43,661 nucleotides of DNA from Tyzzerella sp. UBA1042 (GTDB lineage: Bacteria > Bacillota > Clostridia > Lachnospirales > Anaerotignaceae). The stretch's first letter is position 1; every line of letters begins with the position of its first letter. Location: assembly GCA_002316675.1 (NCBI GenBank), contig DCDZ01000017.1, forward strand, positions 14,980-58,640, in the 5' to 3' direction. Position numbers and translations under genes: made by a program. This document shows, one piece after another, positions 16,003 to 24,083 of the stretch. Under the pieces are notes generated by a model. That model saw only the letters and a program-made list of their open reading frames with translations, was not told the origin of the DNA and did not search any database.

Positions 16003-16713
16003 TTACTTCCTTAAATCCTCCATAAGCTGTGTTTTGCCATGGGTTTTTTCATCCTTCATCTTAATCACCTTTGCGGGAGAACCGGCGGCCACAGCACCGG
16101 CAGGCACGTCCTCCGTTACAATGGCACCTGCGGCAATCACGGCATTCTCACCCACGGAAATCCCTTCCAGCACAACGGCATTGGCACCGATCAAGACGCC
16201 GTCGCCAATACGAACAGGGTCGGCACTGGGCGGCTCCAAAACCCCCGCCAGCACTGCGCCGGCACCGATATGGGCATTTTTCCCAACGGTTGCCCTTGCA
16301 CCTAAAACAGCATTCATATCAATCATGGTGCCCTCGCCGATTTCTGCGCCGATATTGATTACTGCGCCCATCATGACCACTGCATTTTTGCCGATTTTTA
16401 CCCGGTCACGAATAAAGCTACCCGGCTCGATACGTGCTTCCACTGCGGTAACATCCAGCATGGGCACGGCGGAGTTTCTTCTATCGTATTCTATGTGGTA
16501 CTCCTGAATTCCTCCGGCCTTCGCCTCTAAAATCTCCTGCACCAAGGCAAAATCCCCAAAAACAACCCAAAAATTTTCGTTCCCGAAAATCTTCACGCCT
16601 TCCTTCTCCACACCGCTTAAATCCCCCTTTACGTAAACCTTTACCGGGGTAACCTTTTTTGCATCCTTAATATATTTTGCAATCTCATAAGGATTCGTCA
16701 TATCATAATTCAT
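16003..16713 (-). CDS. dapH: Tetrahydrodipicolinate N-acetyltransferase
   Basis: 236 residues, the usual DapH length, from ATG 16713 with GGAGG eight bases upstream. It transfers acetyl from acetyl-CoA to tetrahydrodipicolinate in the acetylase branch of diaminopimelate/lysine synthesis. Residues about 1-85 are the DapH N-terminal domain (NPYEIAKYIKDAKKVTPVKV); from about 90 on come left-handed beta-helix hexapeptide repeats (IGKNAVVMMGAVINIGAEIG, IGDGVLIGANAVVLEGISVG). It is divergent from an M20 deacetylase that fits the next-but-one step, the ykuQ-ykuR arrangement known in Bacillus. Confidence 0.93.
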   Translation of the reverse strand: MNYDMTNPYEIAKYIKDAKKVTPVKVYVKGDLSGVEKEGVKIFGNENFWVVFGDFALVQEILEAKAGGIQEYHIEYDRRNSAVPMLDVTAVEARIEPGSFIRDRVKIGKNAVVMMGAVINIGAEIGEGTMIDMNAVLGARATVGKNAHIGAGAVLAGVLEPPSADPVRIGDGVLIGANAVVLEGISVGENAVIAAGAIVTEDVPAGAVAAGSPAKVIKMKDEKTHGKTQLMEDLRK

Positions 16714-16747
16714 TATTTGTTCCTCCATTCCTATTGTATGATTTCAT

Positions 16748-16776
16748 ATTATAAAGGAAAAAAAATTATTTTCCAA
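16748..16776 (-). promoter_or_regulatory. Sigma-A promoter of dapH
   Basis: Minus strand: TTGGAA (16776-16771), 17 bases, TATAAT (16753-16748). The transcript would start near 16741, 28 bases before ATG 16713. Confidence 0.65.
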
Positions 16777-16795
16777 GGCTCTTTGTCTGTTTTTA

Positions 16796-16804
16796 TGATA
16801 CAAT
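16796..16804 (+). promoter_or_regulatory. Extended -10 promoter of the M20 deacetylase gene
   Basis: TGATACAAT (16796-16804) is an extended -10 (TGnTANAAT) without a good -35. Start of transcription near 16811 leaves only about 7 bases before ATG 16818 but 25 bases, with a ribosome site, before TTG 16836. Confidence 0.45.
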
Positions 16805-16835
16805 GGTAAAAATTATAATGGAAAGAGGGATTTCT

Positions 16836-17984
16836 TTGGAGAAAAGGATACAAGAAATGGAGCAGGAGCTAAAGCAAATCCGCCGGGAGCTGCACCGTAT
16901 ACCCGAGTTGGGGCTTGCGGAGCATAAAACTGCCGCTTATATAGAAAAAAAGTTGAAAGAGTTGGGCGTGGACCATGTGGAACGGTGCTTGGAAACAGGG
17001 GTCATTGGTTTGATTCGGGGGCAAGGTACGGAAGGGTCCATTGCTTTTCGTGCGGATATGGACGCTTTGACGGTGCAGGAGCCTCCCCATCCCTATGCCT
17101 CCTGCCACGAGGGCTTGATGCACGCCTGCGGTCACGACGGACATATGACCATTCTTCTTGGCTTTGCCAAATACCTTATGGCTCAGAAGGTGCGTCCCCG
17201 GGGGGACATTTTATTGATTTTTCAGCCTGCCGAGGAAGGCCCTGGCGGCGCCCGGCTTATGATTGAGACAGGGATACTTGAAAAATACAACATCACCAAG
17301 GTCATTGGCTGCCACATCTTCCCCGAGGTACCCCAAGGAAAAATTGCCTGCAGGGCAGGGGGAATGATGGCCCGAAGCGGCGAAGTTTCTGTGGTGATTC
17401 ACGGCAAAAGTGCCCATGGCGCCCAGCCTCAATTGGGTGCCGACGCAGTTTTGGCAGCTGGGGCAGTGATCAGCGGCCTGCACACCATTTTATCCCGCAA
17501 TATTTCCCCATTAGACAGCGGCCTTTTATCCTTTGGCTCCATCCATGGGGGTGAGGCCTGTAATGTTGTGGCAAAGGAGGTACACCTGGAGGGAACCATG
17601 CGTGCTTTCTCTGACGAGGTTTATGAAGCCATGGCGGCGCGGGTGAAGGAGGCGGTAGCTTTTATTGCCAAGGGCTACGGCTGTAGGGGCAGTGTGGAAT
17701 TTCGCCATATGTACCGCGTGGTAAAGAATGACCCGGCCCTGGTTCGTGCCTTGGAGGAGGTCTGCGGTGAGGACTACATTACCACCCCGCCCTATATGCT
17801 TGCCGAGGATTTTTCCTTTTTCCAGCAAGCACGCCCGGGCTTATTCTTCTTCTTGGGCGCCGGCAACCCGGAGAAGGGGTTCACCCACTCTCTCCACAGT
17901 GCCGAATTTGATTTTGACGAAGCAATCCTTTGCAGCGGCGTGGAGGTCTATGCCCGTTTATTGAGACAATTGGGGCTGCTATAG
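16836..17984 (+). CDS. M20D amidohydrolase, likely N-acetyldiaminopimelate deacetylase
   Basis: 382 residues from TTG 16836, chosen because AGAGGG lies six bases upstream and the promoter leaves no leader for ATG 16818. Zinc-peptidase landmarks: metal-binding HACGHDGHM near residue 92, PAEEGPGGA near 130, and HPYASC earlier; the dimerisation domain follows (HGKSAHGAQPQLGADAV), and TPPYMLAEDFSFF and THSLHSAEFDFDE near the end carry the last ligands. M20D members include N-acetyl-DAP deacetylase (YkuR), hippurate hydrolase and auxin-conjugate hydrolases. The divergent dapH neighbour favours the DAP role: release of acetate from N-acetyl-LL-DAP. Substrate is inferred. Confidence 0.85.
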   Translation: MEKRIQEMEQELKQIRRELHRIPELGLAEHKTAAYIEKKLKELGVDHVERCLETGVIGLIRGQGTEGSIAFRADMDALTVQEPPHPYASCHEGLMHACGHDGHMTILLGFAKYLMAQKVRPRGDILLIFQPAEEGPGGARLMIETGILEKYNITKVIGCHIFPEVPQGKIACRAGGMMARSGEVSVVIHGKSAHGAQPQLGADAVLAAGAVISGLHTILSRNISPLDSGLLSFGSIHGGEACNVVAKEVHLEGTMRAFSDEVYEAMAARVKEAVAFIAKGYGCRGSVEFRHMYRVVKNDPALVRALEEVCGEDYITTPPYMLAEDFSFFQQARPGLFFFLGAGNPEKGFTHSLHSAEFDFDEAILCSGVEVYARLLRQLGLL

Positions 17985-18250
17985 CTCCTTTTCCGAAAAC
18001 AGCTTTCAGTTCCATCAAAAAAAGCGGGATTTTCCGTGGATACCGGCGAATTTTTCCTCCTTTTTTCTGCCCCTTTTGAGCTGTTTTCTTGTGGACATCC
18101 GCTGTAGTTTGGAAATATGGAGGAAACAATACAATTTTTCTATGATTTCTCTTTTTTTACTGTAATTTCCCAAACCCCCAAGGATAGCGGGCTAACGGCC
18201 TCTCTCTGAATTCTTTAAAATTTCTTAATATAGATTTATTCAAAATACAA

Positions 18251-18298
18251 TTGACACAGAATTCGTTTTATCATAAAATTAGTTTTATCATAAAATTA
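18251..18298 (+). promoter_or_regulatory. marR-RND promoter overlaid by two tandem palindromic operators
   Basis: TTGACA (18251-18256), 17 bases, TAAAAT (18274-18279). A 17-base unit is repeated exactly at 18265-18281 and 18282-18298; each contains the perfect palindrome TTTTATCATAAAA. The first copy spans the -10 and part of the spacer, the second the transcript start region, so a bound repressor would block the polymerase. The remainder of the 348-base gap (17985-18250) shows no gene. Confidence 0.7.
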
Positions 18299-18332
18299 AT
18301 TTCGTATTACAAAGAAATGAGGGGAAAATTTT

Positions 18333-18806
18333 ATGTCTGATGCTTACGGCAGAAAGATTGCCGAGCTCTTTATAGCCCTGCATATGAATTTGGCTTATTG
18401 GACGCGGCTTCATCTGGAGGAGGTTTTCAACGTAAGCGGTAAAGGGGAAGGGCAAAAACTAACAGTACAGCAATTAAGCTTCCTTGTCTGTATCAGAGAT
18501 TATGGCTTAAACACAGTCTCACAAATAGCAAATGCCATGTGTCTTAGCAAAAGCAGCGCTTCCTTAAGCATTGCAAAATTAGTAGAAAGAGGCTATTTGC
18601 TCAAAGAATTTCCATCTAAAGAGGATGATGGACGAAAGGTTTATCTTCATTTGACAGAAAAGGGAACCGCCGCCACCCAAGTCACGGAGGATGCCCTGAT
18701 TCAAATTACCAGCAACTATTTTGGAGCTTTTGAGGATGACAAAAAAGAAGCGATCTATGATCACTTAAATGCACTGAATCAATTAATTATTCATAGGAGG
18801 AATTAA
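18333..18806 (+). CDS. MarR-family transcriptional regulator
   Basis: 157 residues; GAGGGG lies before ATG 18333. Winged-helix MarR fold: dimerisation helices at both ends, recognition region TVSQIANAMCLSKSSASLSI followed by AKLVERGYLLK, and a wing with the conserved D-R/K pattern (SKEDDGRKVYLHLTEKG). It is the first gene of the efflux operon and lies directly behind two perfect palindromes, so it most likely represses its own operon and is released by a toxic ligand. Three bases separate it from the next gene. Confidence 0.9.
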   Translation: MSDAYGRKIAELFIALHMNLAYWTRLHLEEVFNVSGKGEGQKLTVQQLSFLVCIRDYGLNTVSQIANAMCLSKSSASLSIAKLVERGYLLKEFPSKEDDGRKVYLHLTEKGTAATQVTEDALIQITSNYFGAFEDDKKEAIYDHLNALNQLIIHRRN

Positions 18807-18809
18807 AAA

Positions 18810-19916
18810 ATGAAACATAAGCTAATACTTTTCGGTCTTTGTGCCGTTTTATTGGGGGGATGCGCCAAGGAAACGCCTGAAGAAGAAACAATATTGCGCA
18901 GTGTTGAAGTGGCTACCATTGGAAAAGACTCCATTGTCAGCAGCTTTTCCTATTCCGGAAAGGCGGCGCCTTCCAAGGAAATTTCCGTGATTCCCACGGT
19001 GCCGGGGGAGGTTATCAGCTATCACTTTGAGGTGGGCGATACGGTGAAGGAAAATCAGGTGCTTTTCTCCGTAGATTCCTCCACATTGTCAGATCAATTG
19101 CGCAGTGCCCAGGCAAACTACAATGTTTCTGTATTAAACCTTGAAAACGCAGAAACAACCTATAATAATAACAAGGTGCTCTTTGACCAGGGGATTATCT
19201 CCAAAACAGAGATGGATCAAATCAGTCTGGCTTATGAAACCGCCAAGGCAAACATTGAAGCGTTGGATATTAATTTGGATATTTTGCAAAAACAAATCGG
19301 TGACTGCACCGTAACCTCACCCATGACCGGTGTGGTTGTCAACAGAAACGTGGAACGAGGCAGCTTTGCCAGCCAAAGCACCCCCGCCTATGTGCTTATG
19401 GACCTTTCCACAATTAAGGTGGAGGTTGGGGTTTCTGAGCAGGCGGTAAACAACATCCATGTGGGGGATGAGGTTCAGGTTGCCATGTCAGCGGCCGCTT
19501 CCGAGCCCTTTACCGGGAAGGTTGCCACCATCAGCCCAGCTTCCGGTCAAACGGGTACATATCTAGTAAAAATCGAGCTTCCCAACAAAGACGGTATCAT
19601 AAAATCCGGTATGCTGGCAGAGGTAAGCTTTGTTGCCCAAAAGGCTGAGAACGTACTGGTATTGCCCATCAGCACCGTAATTACAAAGGACGGCGAAAGC
19701 TACATTTATGTGGTGGAAAACGATGTTGCCAAGAAAACATCGGTAACTCTGGGTATTGAAACGGGAGAAACTGTGGAAATCACCTCAGATTTGCCCGAAG
19801 GCACACAGGTTGTTACCCGAGGACAGACCTATCTTTCCGACGGCGAACAGATACAGATTGCAAATCAATCCGACGCTGCCGAAAAGCCCTCAGCAGACAC
19901 GGCAAAGGGGGAATAA
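18810..19916 (+). CDS. RND efflux periplasmic-adaptor-like (HlyD/MFP) lipoprotein
   Basis: 368 residues; AGGAGG precedes ATG 18810. Lipoprotein signal with lipobox LLGGC (cysteine 19). Half-lipoyl sequences VPGEVISYHFEVGDTVKENQ and CTVTSPMTGVVVNRNVERGS flank a coiled-coil hairpin (about residues 92-160), followed by beta-barrel and membrane-proximal domains ending VVTRGQTYLSDGEQIQI. This is the adaptor that couples to the RND pump encoded next (three bases apart). In a single-membrane cell it would be anchored on the outer face rather than bridge to an outer-membrane channel. Confidence 0.92.
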   Translation: MKHKLILFGLCAVLLGGCAKETPEEETILRSVEVATIGKDSIVSSFSYSGKAAPSKEISVIPTVPGEVISYHFEVGDTVKENQVLFSVDSSTLSDQLRSAQANYNVSVLNLENAETTYNNNKVLFDQGIISKTEMDQISLAYETAKANIEALDINLDILQKQIGDCTVTSPMTGVVVNRNVERGSFASQSTPAYVLMDLSTIKVEVGVSEQAVNNIHVGDEVQVAMSAAASEPFTGKVATISPASGQTGTYLVKIELPNKDGIIKSGMLAEVSFVAQKAENVLVLPISTVITKDGESYIYVVENDVAKKTSVTLGIETGETVEITSDLPEGTQVVTRGQTYLSDGEQIQIANQSDAAEKPSADTAKGE

Positions 19917-19919
19917 AGT

Positions 19920-22900
19920 ATGTTATCCAGACTTTGTATCCGGCGCCCCATTACCACCATCATGGTAACCTTAATGGTGTTTATTGCAGGTATTGTTGCT
20001 TACAGCGGCCTAAACCTGGCATTAATGCCTAACGTGGATCTGCCCATTGTACTGGTCAGCGCCACCTATGTGGGGGCGGGTCCGGAAGAAATTGAAAACC
20101 TTGTCTCAAAGCCCTTAGAGGATGCTTTGGGCACAGTTAATAATGTAGACACCATCACTTCTATGTCAAACAGCAATGCCGCAATGATTATGGTGCAGTT
20201 TGTAGACGGCACAGACATTGATATGGCCGCCATAGATTTAAGGGACGTGTTGGATCGAACAAAAGGCACCCTGCCCTCCGATGTGGAGGAGCCGGTCATC
20301 TTTAAAATAGATATGAACGCCATCCCCATTTATATGGGGGTTACTGCGGATAATTTGGACTTAAACGCACTGAACACCCTTCTGGATGAGGATATTCTGC
20401 CCCGCTTAGAGCGTATTGAAGGGGTTGCCTCCATCGATTTATATGGCGGTGTTGAAAAAGAAGTGCGTATTACCGTGGATCCCTCCAAGCTTACGGGGTA
20501 TAACCTAACGGTAAGCACCCTTTCACAAATACTGGCGGCAGAAAACATGAATCTGCCTTCCGGCTCCCTTACCCAGGGAGAGATGAAGGTGCCCGTTCGT
20601 ACCATTGGGCAGTTTGACTCCGTGGAGGAAATCAAAGACCTGCCCATTGCCACACCCTCCGGGGCCATCATTCACTTAAGTGATGTAGCCAATGTGGAGG
20701 AAGTGAACAAAGACCAAAACTACATCGCTTATCTTGACGGAGAGCAGGGCATTATGATTGCCGTCAACAAGCAATCCACCGCCAATCTGGTGAAGACAAG
20801 CGAAAAGCTGCAAAAGGAATTGAATGCCATTACAGCCCAATATCCGGAGCTGCATATGACCATTGTTATGGATACCACAGACTATATTAAGGATTCCATT
20901 TCAAATATCACAGAAACTGCCTTTTTAAGCGCGTTGATTGCATTCTTTGTATTGCTGGCGTTTCTGAAAAACCCCGTTACCTCGGGCATTATTGCAGTTT
21001 CCATACCCACCTCCATATTGGCCACCTTTGCCCTAATGTATTTGGCAGGGATGTCCTTGAACCTGATTTCCATGGGCGGTGTGGCCATTGGTATCGGTAT
21101 GCTGGTGGATAACTCCGTTGTTGTTCTGGATAATATTTATCAGTATTATGAGCGGGGATATAGCCCGAAGGAGGCCTCGGAAGAAGGGGCAAAAGAGGTT
21201 ACCATGGCAATCACGGCCTCTACGCTGACCACCGTGGCGGTATTCCTGCCCATTGCCTTTGTAAAAGGCTCCGTGGGACAGCTGCTGCAAAATCTGTCCT
21301 TTGCCATCACCTTTTCGCTGATCGCCTCTCTTGTTGTTGCAATTACCTTTGTGCCTATGGCTTCCGCACTGCTTTTGCAGAAGAACAGAAAGACAAAGCT
21401 ACGCAAATACCAGAAATTCTCTGCCGCCCTTTTTCTATGGGATAAAGCGTTGGATCGTCTTTCTCAATGGTATGAGGGTGTGATCCGCTGGGCCTTGTCC
21501 CATCGTAAAACAACGGTGCTTACGGTTTTGGCGATTTTTATTGCCAGCCTTGTAACCGTCCCCCTGACAGGGATGGACTTTATGCAGGAATCCGATGAGG
21601 GCATGGCCAGTGTGGCAATCACCCTGCCCAACGGCACCTCACTGGAAACCACCGATGAGGTTGTGTTAGAGGCCCTGTACCGCCTGCAGTCCGTTCCCGA
21701 GAATGAAACGGTGTACGCCATCATCGGCGCCGATTCGATGTCGGATAACAGTGCGGCGGCAACGGTTTATATGAATTTAATACCAAAGGTGGAGCGTTCC
21801 CGCAGCACCGCAGAGGTATGCGAGGAAATCAAAACCCTCTTGGGGGACATTCCCGGCATAGAGCTTACAGTATCCGCTTCCCAAATGTCCATGGGCAGCA
21901 CCAGCGGCAGCGGCGATGTAACCTTTAACGTTTATGGGTATGACAGTAAAACCTTAATGGAGGTAGAGGCGGAAATTGTTGATTTGATCGGCAATATTGA
22001 CGGCTTTACCGATGTGGAGGGCTCTACCGGAAGCACAGTGCCGGAGGCTATGGTTAGAATAGACCGCAGCAAGGCCTCCCATTACGGCGTAACCGCCGGC
22101 AGCATCGCCGGTGCTTTAAACACGGCAATCTCCGGAACCACGGCAACCCAGTATAAAGTGGACGGCTCCGAATTGGATGTGGTGCTGCGCTATAACACAG
22201 ACGAATTGACGTATTTGACAGACTTGAATAATTTGACGGTAACCTCGGCTGCCGGGGTGCAAATTCCTCTGTCCTCCGTTGCAAGCATCGAAATCAGCGA
22301 AAGCGCAACCTCCATCACCCGTGAAAATCAAAAGAATTATGTTACCATCAGTGCCAATACCACAGATTTAAGCGGCAGTGAAGCACAGGCGCTGATTGAC
22401 CAGGCCATGGCGGCCTATCCATTCCCCGACGGCTGCTCTTATGCATACTCAGGGAATATGGAAATGATGATGGATGCTTTCAGAAGCTTGATGATTTGTA
22501 TGGTTGTTGCCGTACTTTTGGTTTATATGATTATGGCTTCTCAGTTTGAATCCCTGCGGTATCCTTTTATCGTTATGTTCTCCATGCCTTTGGCCATTAC
22601 CGGCGGTATCCTTGGCCTGTTTATCACAGGGAATACCGTTACCATGCCTGCCATGATGGGCTTCGTTATGCTTGTGGGTATGGTTGTAAATAACGGTATT
22701 GTATTGGTGGATTATGCAAACCAACTGATGGGCCGGGGACTGAGCTGCTATGATGCCTTAGTCACCGCAGGCCCCAGACGTCTGCGCCCCATCCTGATGA
22801 CCACATTGACCACAATATTGGGTATGCTGCCTATGGCCTTGAGCAAGGCAGAGGGCAGTGAAATGATGCAGAGCCTTTCCATCGGTGTTATTTTCGGCCT

Positions 22901-23093
22901 CTCCTTCTCCACTGTGGTAACTCTGGTATTTATCCCCGTGCTTTATCTTTGGATGAATGAACGCAGAGAGCGCAGACGGTCAAAAAAAGCCTCGAAGAAA
23001 GAAAAGAAGACAGTCAAGAAAGAAAAGAAGACAACCAAGAAAGAGAAGAAGGCAGCCAAGAAAGAAAAGCCCGACGAAAATAGTACAGTATAA
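19920..23093 (+). CDS. RND efflux transporter permease (AcrB/SwrC type) with Lys-rich repeat tail
   Basis: 1057 residues, normal RND size. Twelve membrane segments in two halves: first at residues 10-31, then a large external loop, segments about 340-490, a second loop, and segments about 855-1010. Typical RND sequence is visible: GGVAIGIGMLVDNSVVVLDN in segment 4, where AcrB has a DD pair, here DN; and MMGFVMLVGMVVNNGIVLVD in the second half. Proton-driven drug or metabolite export is the family role; a SwrC-like function is possible. The C-terminus ends in a cytoplasmic tail of three near-identical KK-E-KK heptads plus a partial one. A stem-loop follows about 50 bases downstream. Confidence 0.92.
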   Translation: MLSRLCIRRPITTIMVTLMVFIAGIVAYSGLNLALMPNVDLPIVLVSATYVGAGPEEIENLVSKPLEDALGTVNNVDTITSMSNSNAAMIMVQFVDGTDIDMAAIDLRDVLDRTKGTLPSDVEEPVIFKIDMNAIPIYMGVTADNLDLNALNTLLDEDILPRLERIEGVASIDLYGGVEKEVRITVDPSKLTGYNLTVSTLSQILAAENMNLPSGSLTQGEMKVPVRTIGQFDSVEEIKDLPIATPSGAIIHLSDVANVEEVNKDQNYIAYLDGEQGIMIAVNKQSTANLVKTSEKLQKELNAITAQYPELHMTIVMDTTDYIKDSISNITETAFLSALIAFFVLLAFLKNPVTSGIIAVSIPTSILATFALMYLAGMSLNLISMGGVAIGIGMLVDNSVVVLDNIYQYYERGYSPKEASEEGAKEVTMAITASTLTTVAVFLPIAFVKGSVGQLLQNLSFAITFSLIASLVVAITFVPMASALLLQKNRKTKLRKYQKFSAALFLWDKALDRLSQWYEGVIRWALSHRKTTVLTVLAIFIASLVTVPLTGMDFMQESDEGMASVAITLPNGTSLETTDEVVLEALYRLQSVPENETVYAIIGADSMSDNSAAATVYMNLIPKVERSRSTAEVCEEIKTLLGDIPGIELTVSASQMSMGSTSGSGDVTFNVYGYDSKTLMEVEAEIVDLIGNIDGFTDVEGSTGSTVPEAMVRIDRSKASHYGVTAGSIAGALNTAISGTTATQYKVDGSELDVVLRYNTDELTYLTDLNNLTVTSAAGVQIPLSSVASIEISESATSITRENQKNYVTISANTTDLSGSEAQALIDQAMAAYPFPDGCSYAYSGNMEMMMDAFRSLMICMVVAVLLVYMIMASQFESLRYPFIVMFSMPLAITGGILGLFITGNTVTMPAMMGFVMLVGMVVNNGIVLVDYANQLMGRGLSCYDALVTAGPRRLRPILMTTLTTILGMLPMALSKAEGSEMMQSLSIGVIFGLSFSTVVTLVFIPVLYLWMNERRERRRSKKASKKEKKTVKKEKKTTKKEKKAAKKEKPDENSTV
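22995..23069 (+). repeat. 21-base tandem repeat in the RND gene 3' end
   Basis: Three and a half copies of a 21-base unit beginning AAGAAAGA (22995-23015, 23016-23036, 23037-23057, then 12 bases). They encode KKEKK-T/A heptads in the cytoplasmic tail. Copy number is likely to vary by slippage. Confidence 0.8.
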
Positions 23094-23145
23094 AAATACT
23101 ATTTTATGTTGCTTTTCCTTCGATAAAGGCGATATACTAAAAAAG

Positions 23146-23187
23146 AAGGCTCGTATCCTAAGGCAGCGCCTTTGTTATACGGGCCTT
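23146..23187 (+). terminator. Stem-loop terminator after the RND operon
   Basis: AAGGCTCGTAT (23146-23156) pairs with ATACGGGCCTT (23177-23187) with one wobble, and the loop holds an inner AAGGC/GCCTT stem. Only a short T run follows. A weaker AAAATAGTA/TACTATTTT hairpin (23077-23105) spans the RND stop codon. Confidence 0.55.
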
Positions 23188-23269
23188 TGCTTAGCAAAAA
23201 AACAGGAAACGCAACTCATATCAAAGCTTTTCGGCGATTTTACGAAATCCCAAAAGAAAGGAAAGCAGC

Positions 23270-23992
23270 ATGAAGCTTACGAAATTAACGGAACATATTT
23301 ATTATATGGAGCACGACCCGGAAACCGACCGCCCTGCCTTGGGCTATATCAAGGGGAAAAAAGGCGGGTTTATGATGGATGCAGGCAACTCTGCCGCCCA
23401 TTATCAGCATTTTTTGGAGAAATTGCAGGAAAATAAGCTCCCCCCTCCCCGCTATCTCTCCGTTACCCATTCCCATTGGGATCACACCTTCGGCCTGTGG
23501 GCTACGGAGGCGGTGACCATCGCTGGAGAAAAAACAAATAAGGAATTGGAAAAAATGTCCCATTGGACATGGGACAATACCTCTATGAAACAGCGCTTGG
23601 ATGCCGGGCAGGAATCAGAATTTTCGCACATTCATATTCAAAGGGAGTATTCCCACCTCAGTGATATTCGGGTGAGAACGGCAGAAATCAGTTTCAACGG
23701 CTCCATGACCATAGATTTGGGGGATGTAACCTGTATTCTACGGGATATTGTATCTCCCCATTGCCGGGACTCCGTGGTCTTTCTCATTCCTCAGGACGAG
23801 GTTATTTTTCTGGGGGACTCCTATTGTTCCGTTCCCGAAGGGGAGGTATGGGTGTATGACAAGGTTTTGCTCACGGCATATATTGACGAGCTGGAGCGGA
23901 TTGACTTCCGCTATGCCATCAAGGGGCATCACCCGCCTCAAACAAAGGAAGTGTTGCTTGGGGAATTAAAGAACGAATGGAAACGGCTTTGA
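23270..23992 (+). CDS. MBL-fold metallo-hydrolase
   Basis: 240 residues; AAGGAAAG precedes ATG 23270. Metallo-beta-lactamase fold with the metal motif THSHWDHTFG (HxHxDH form, about residues 66-75), the downstream His in DIVSPHCRDSVVFLIP, the bridging Asp in EVIFLGDSYCS and the final His in AIKGHHPP. Hydrolytic, but the substrate cannot be read. It lies behind the efflux operon with its own stem-loop upstream, and converges on the alpha-hydroxy-acid oxidase. Confidence 0.88.
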   Translation: MKLTKLTEHIYYMEHDPETDRPALGYIKGKKGGFMMDAGNSAAHYQHFLEKLQENKLPPPRYLSVTHSHWDHTFGLWATEAVTIAGEKTNKELEKMSHWTWDNTSMKQRLDAGQESEFSHIHIQREYSHLSDIRVRTAEISFNGSMTIDLGDVTCILRDIVSPHCRDSVVFLIPQDEVIFLGDSYCSVPEGEVWVYDKVLLTAYIDELERIDFRYAIKGHHPPQTKEVLLGELKNEWKRL

Positions 23993-24022
23993 TTTACATA
24001 CCGACATCGGTTGCATTTTTAC

Positions 24023-24062
24023 AAAAAAAGGGCAATGACGAAAAATGTCATTGCCCTTTTTT
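24023..24062. terminator. Bidirectional terminator
   Basis: AAAAAAAGGGCAATGAC (24023-24039) pairs with GTCATTGCCCTTTTTTT (24046-24062). A-rich and T-rich flanks make it work both ways, for the MBL gene and the convergent oxidase gene. Confidence 0.9.
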
Positions 24063-24083
24063 TATTTATCGCTGTATCCTGTT

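Noticed and set aside
16803..16835. Longer start (ATG 16803 or 16818) for the M20 deacetylase
   Set aside because: Extended -10 overlaps the first ATG and no ribosome site precedes either; TTG 16836 has one.
22981..23069. Lysine-rich end of the RND gene as a separate gene or a CRISPR-like repeat
   Set aside because: It continues the RND frame and repeats are direct, 21 bases, without spacers.
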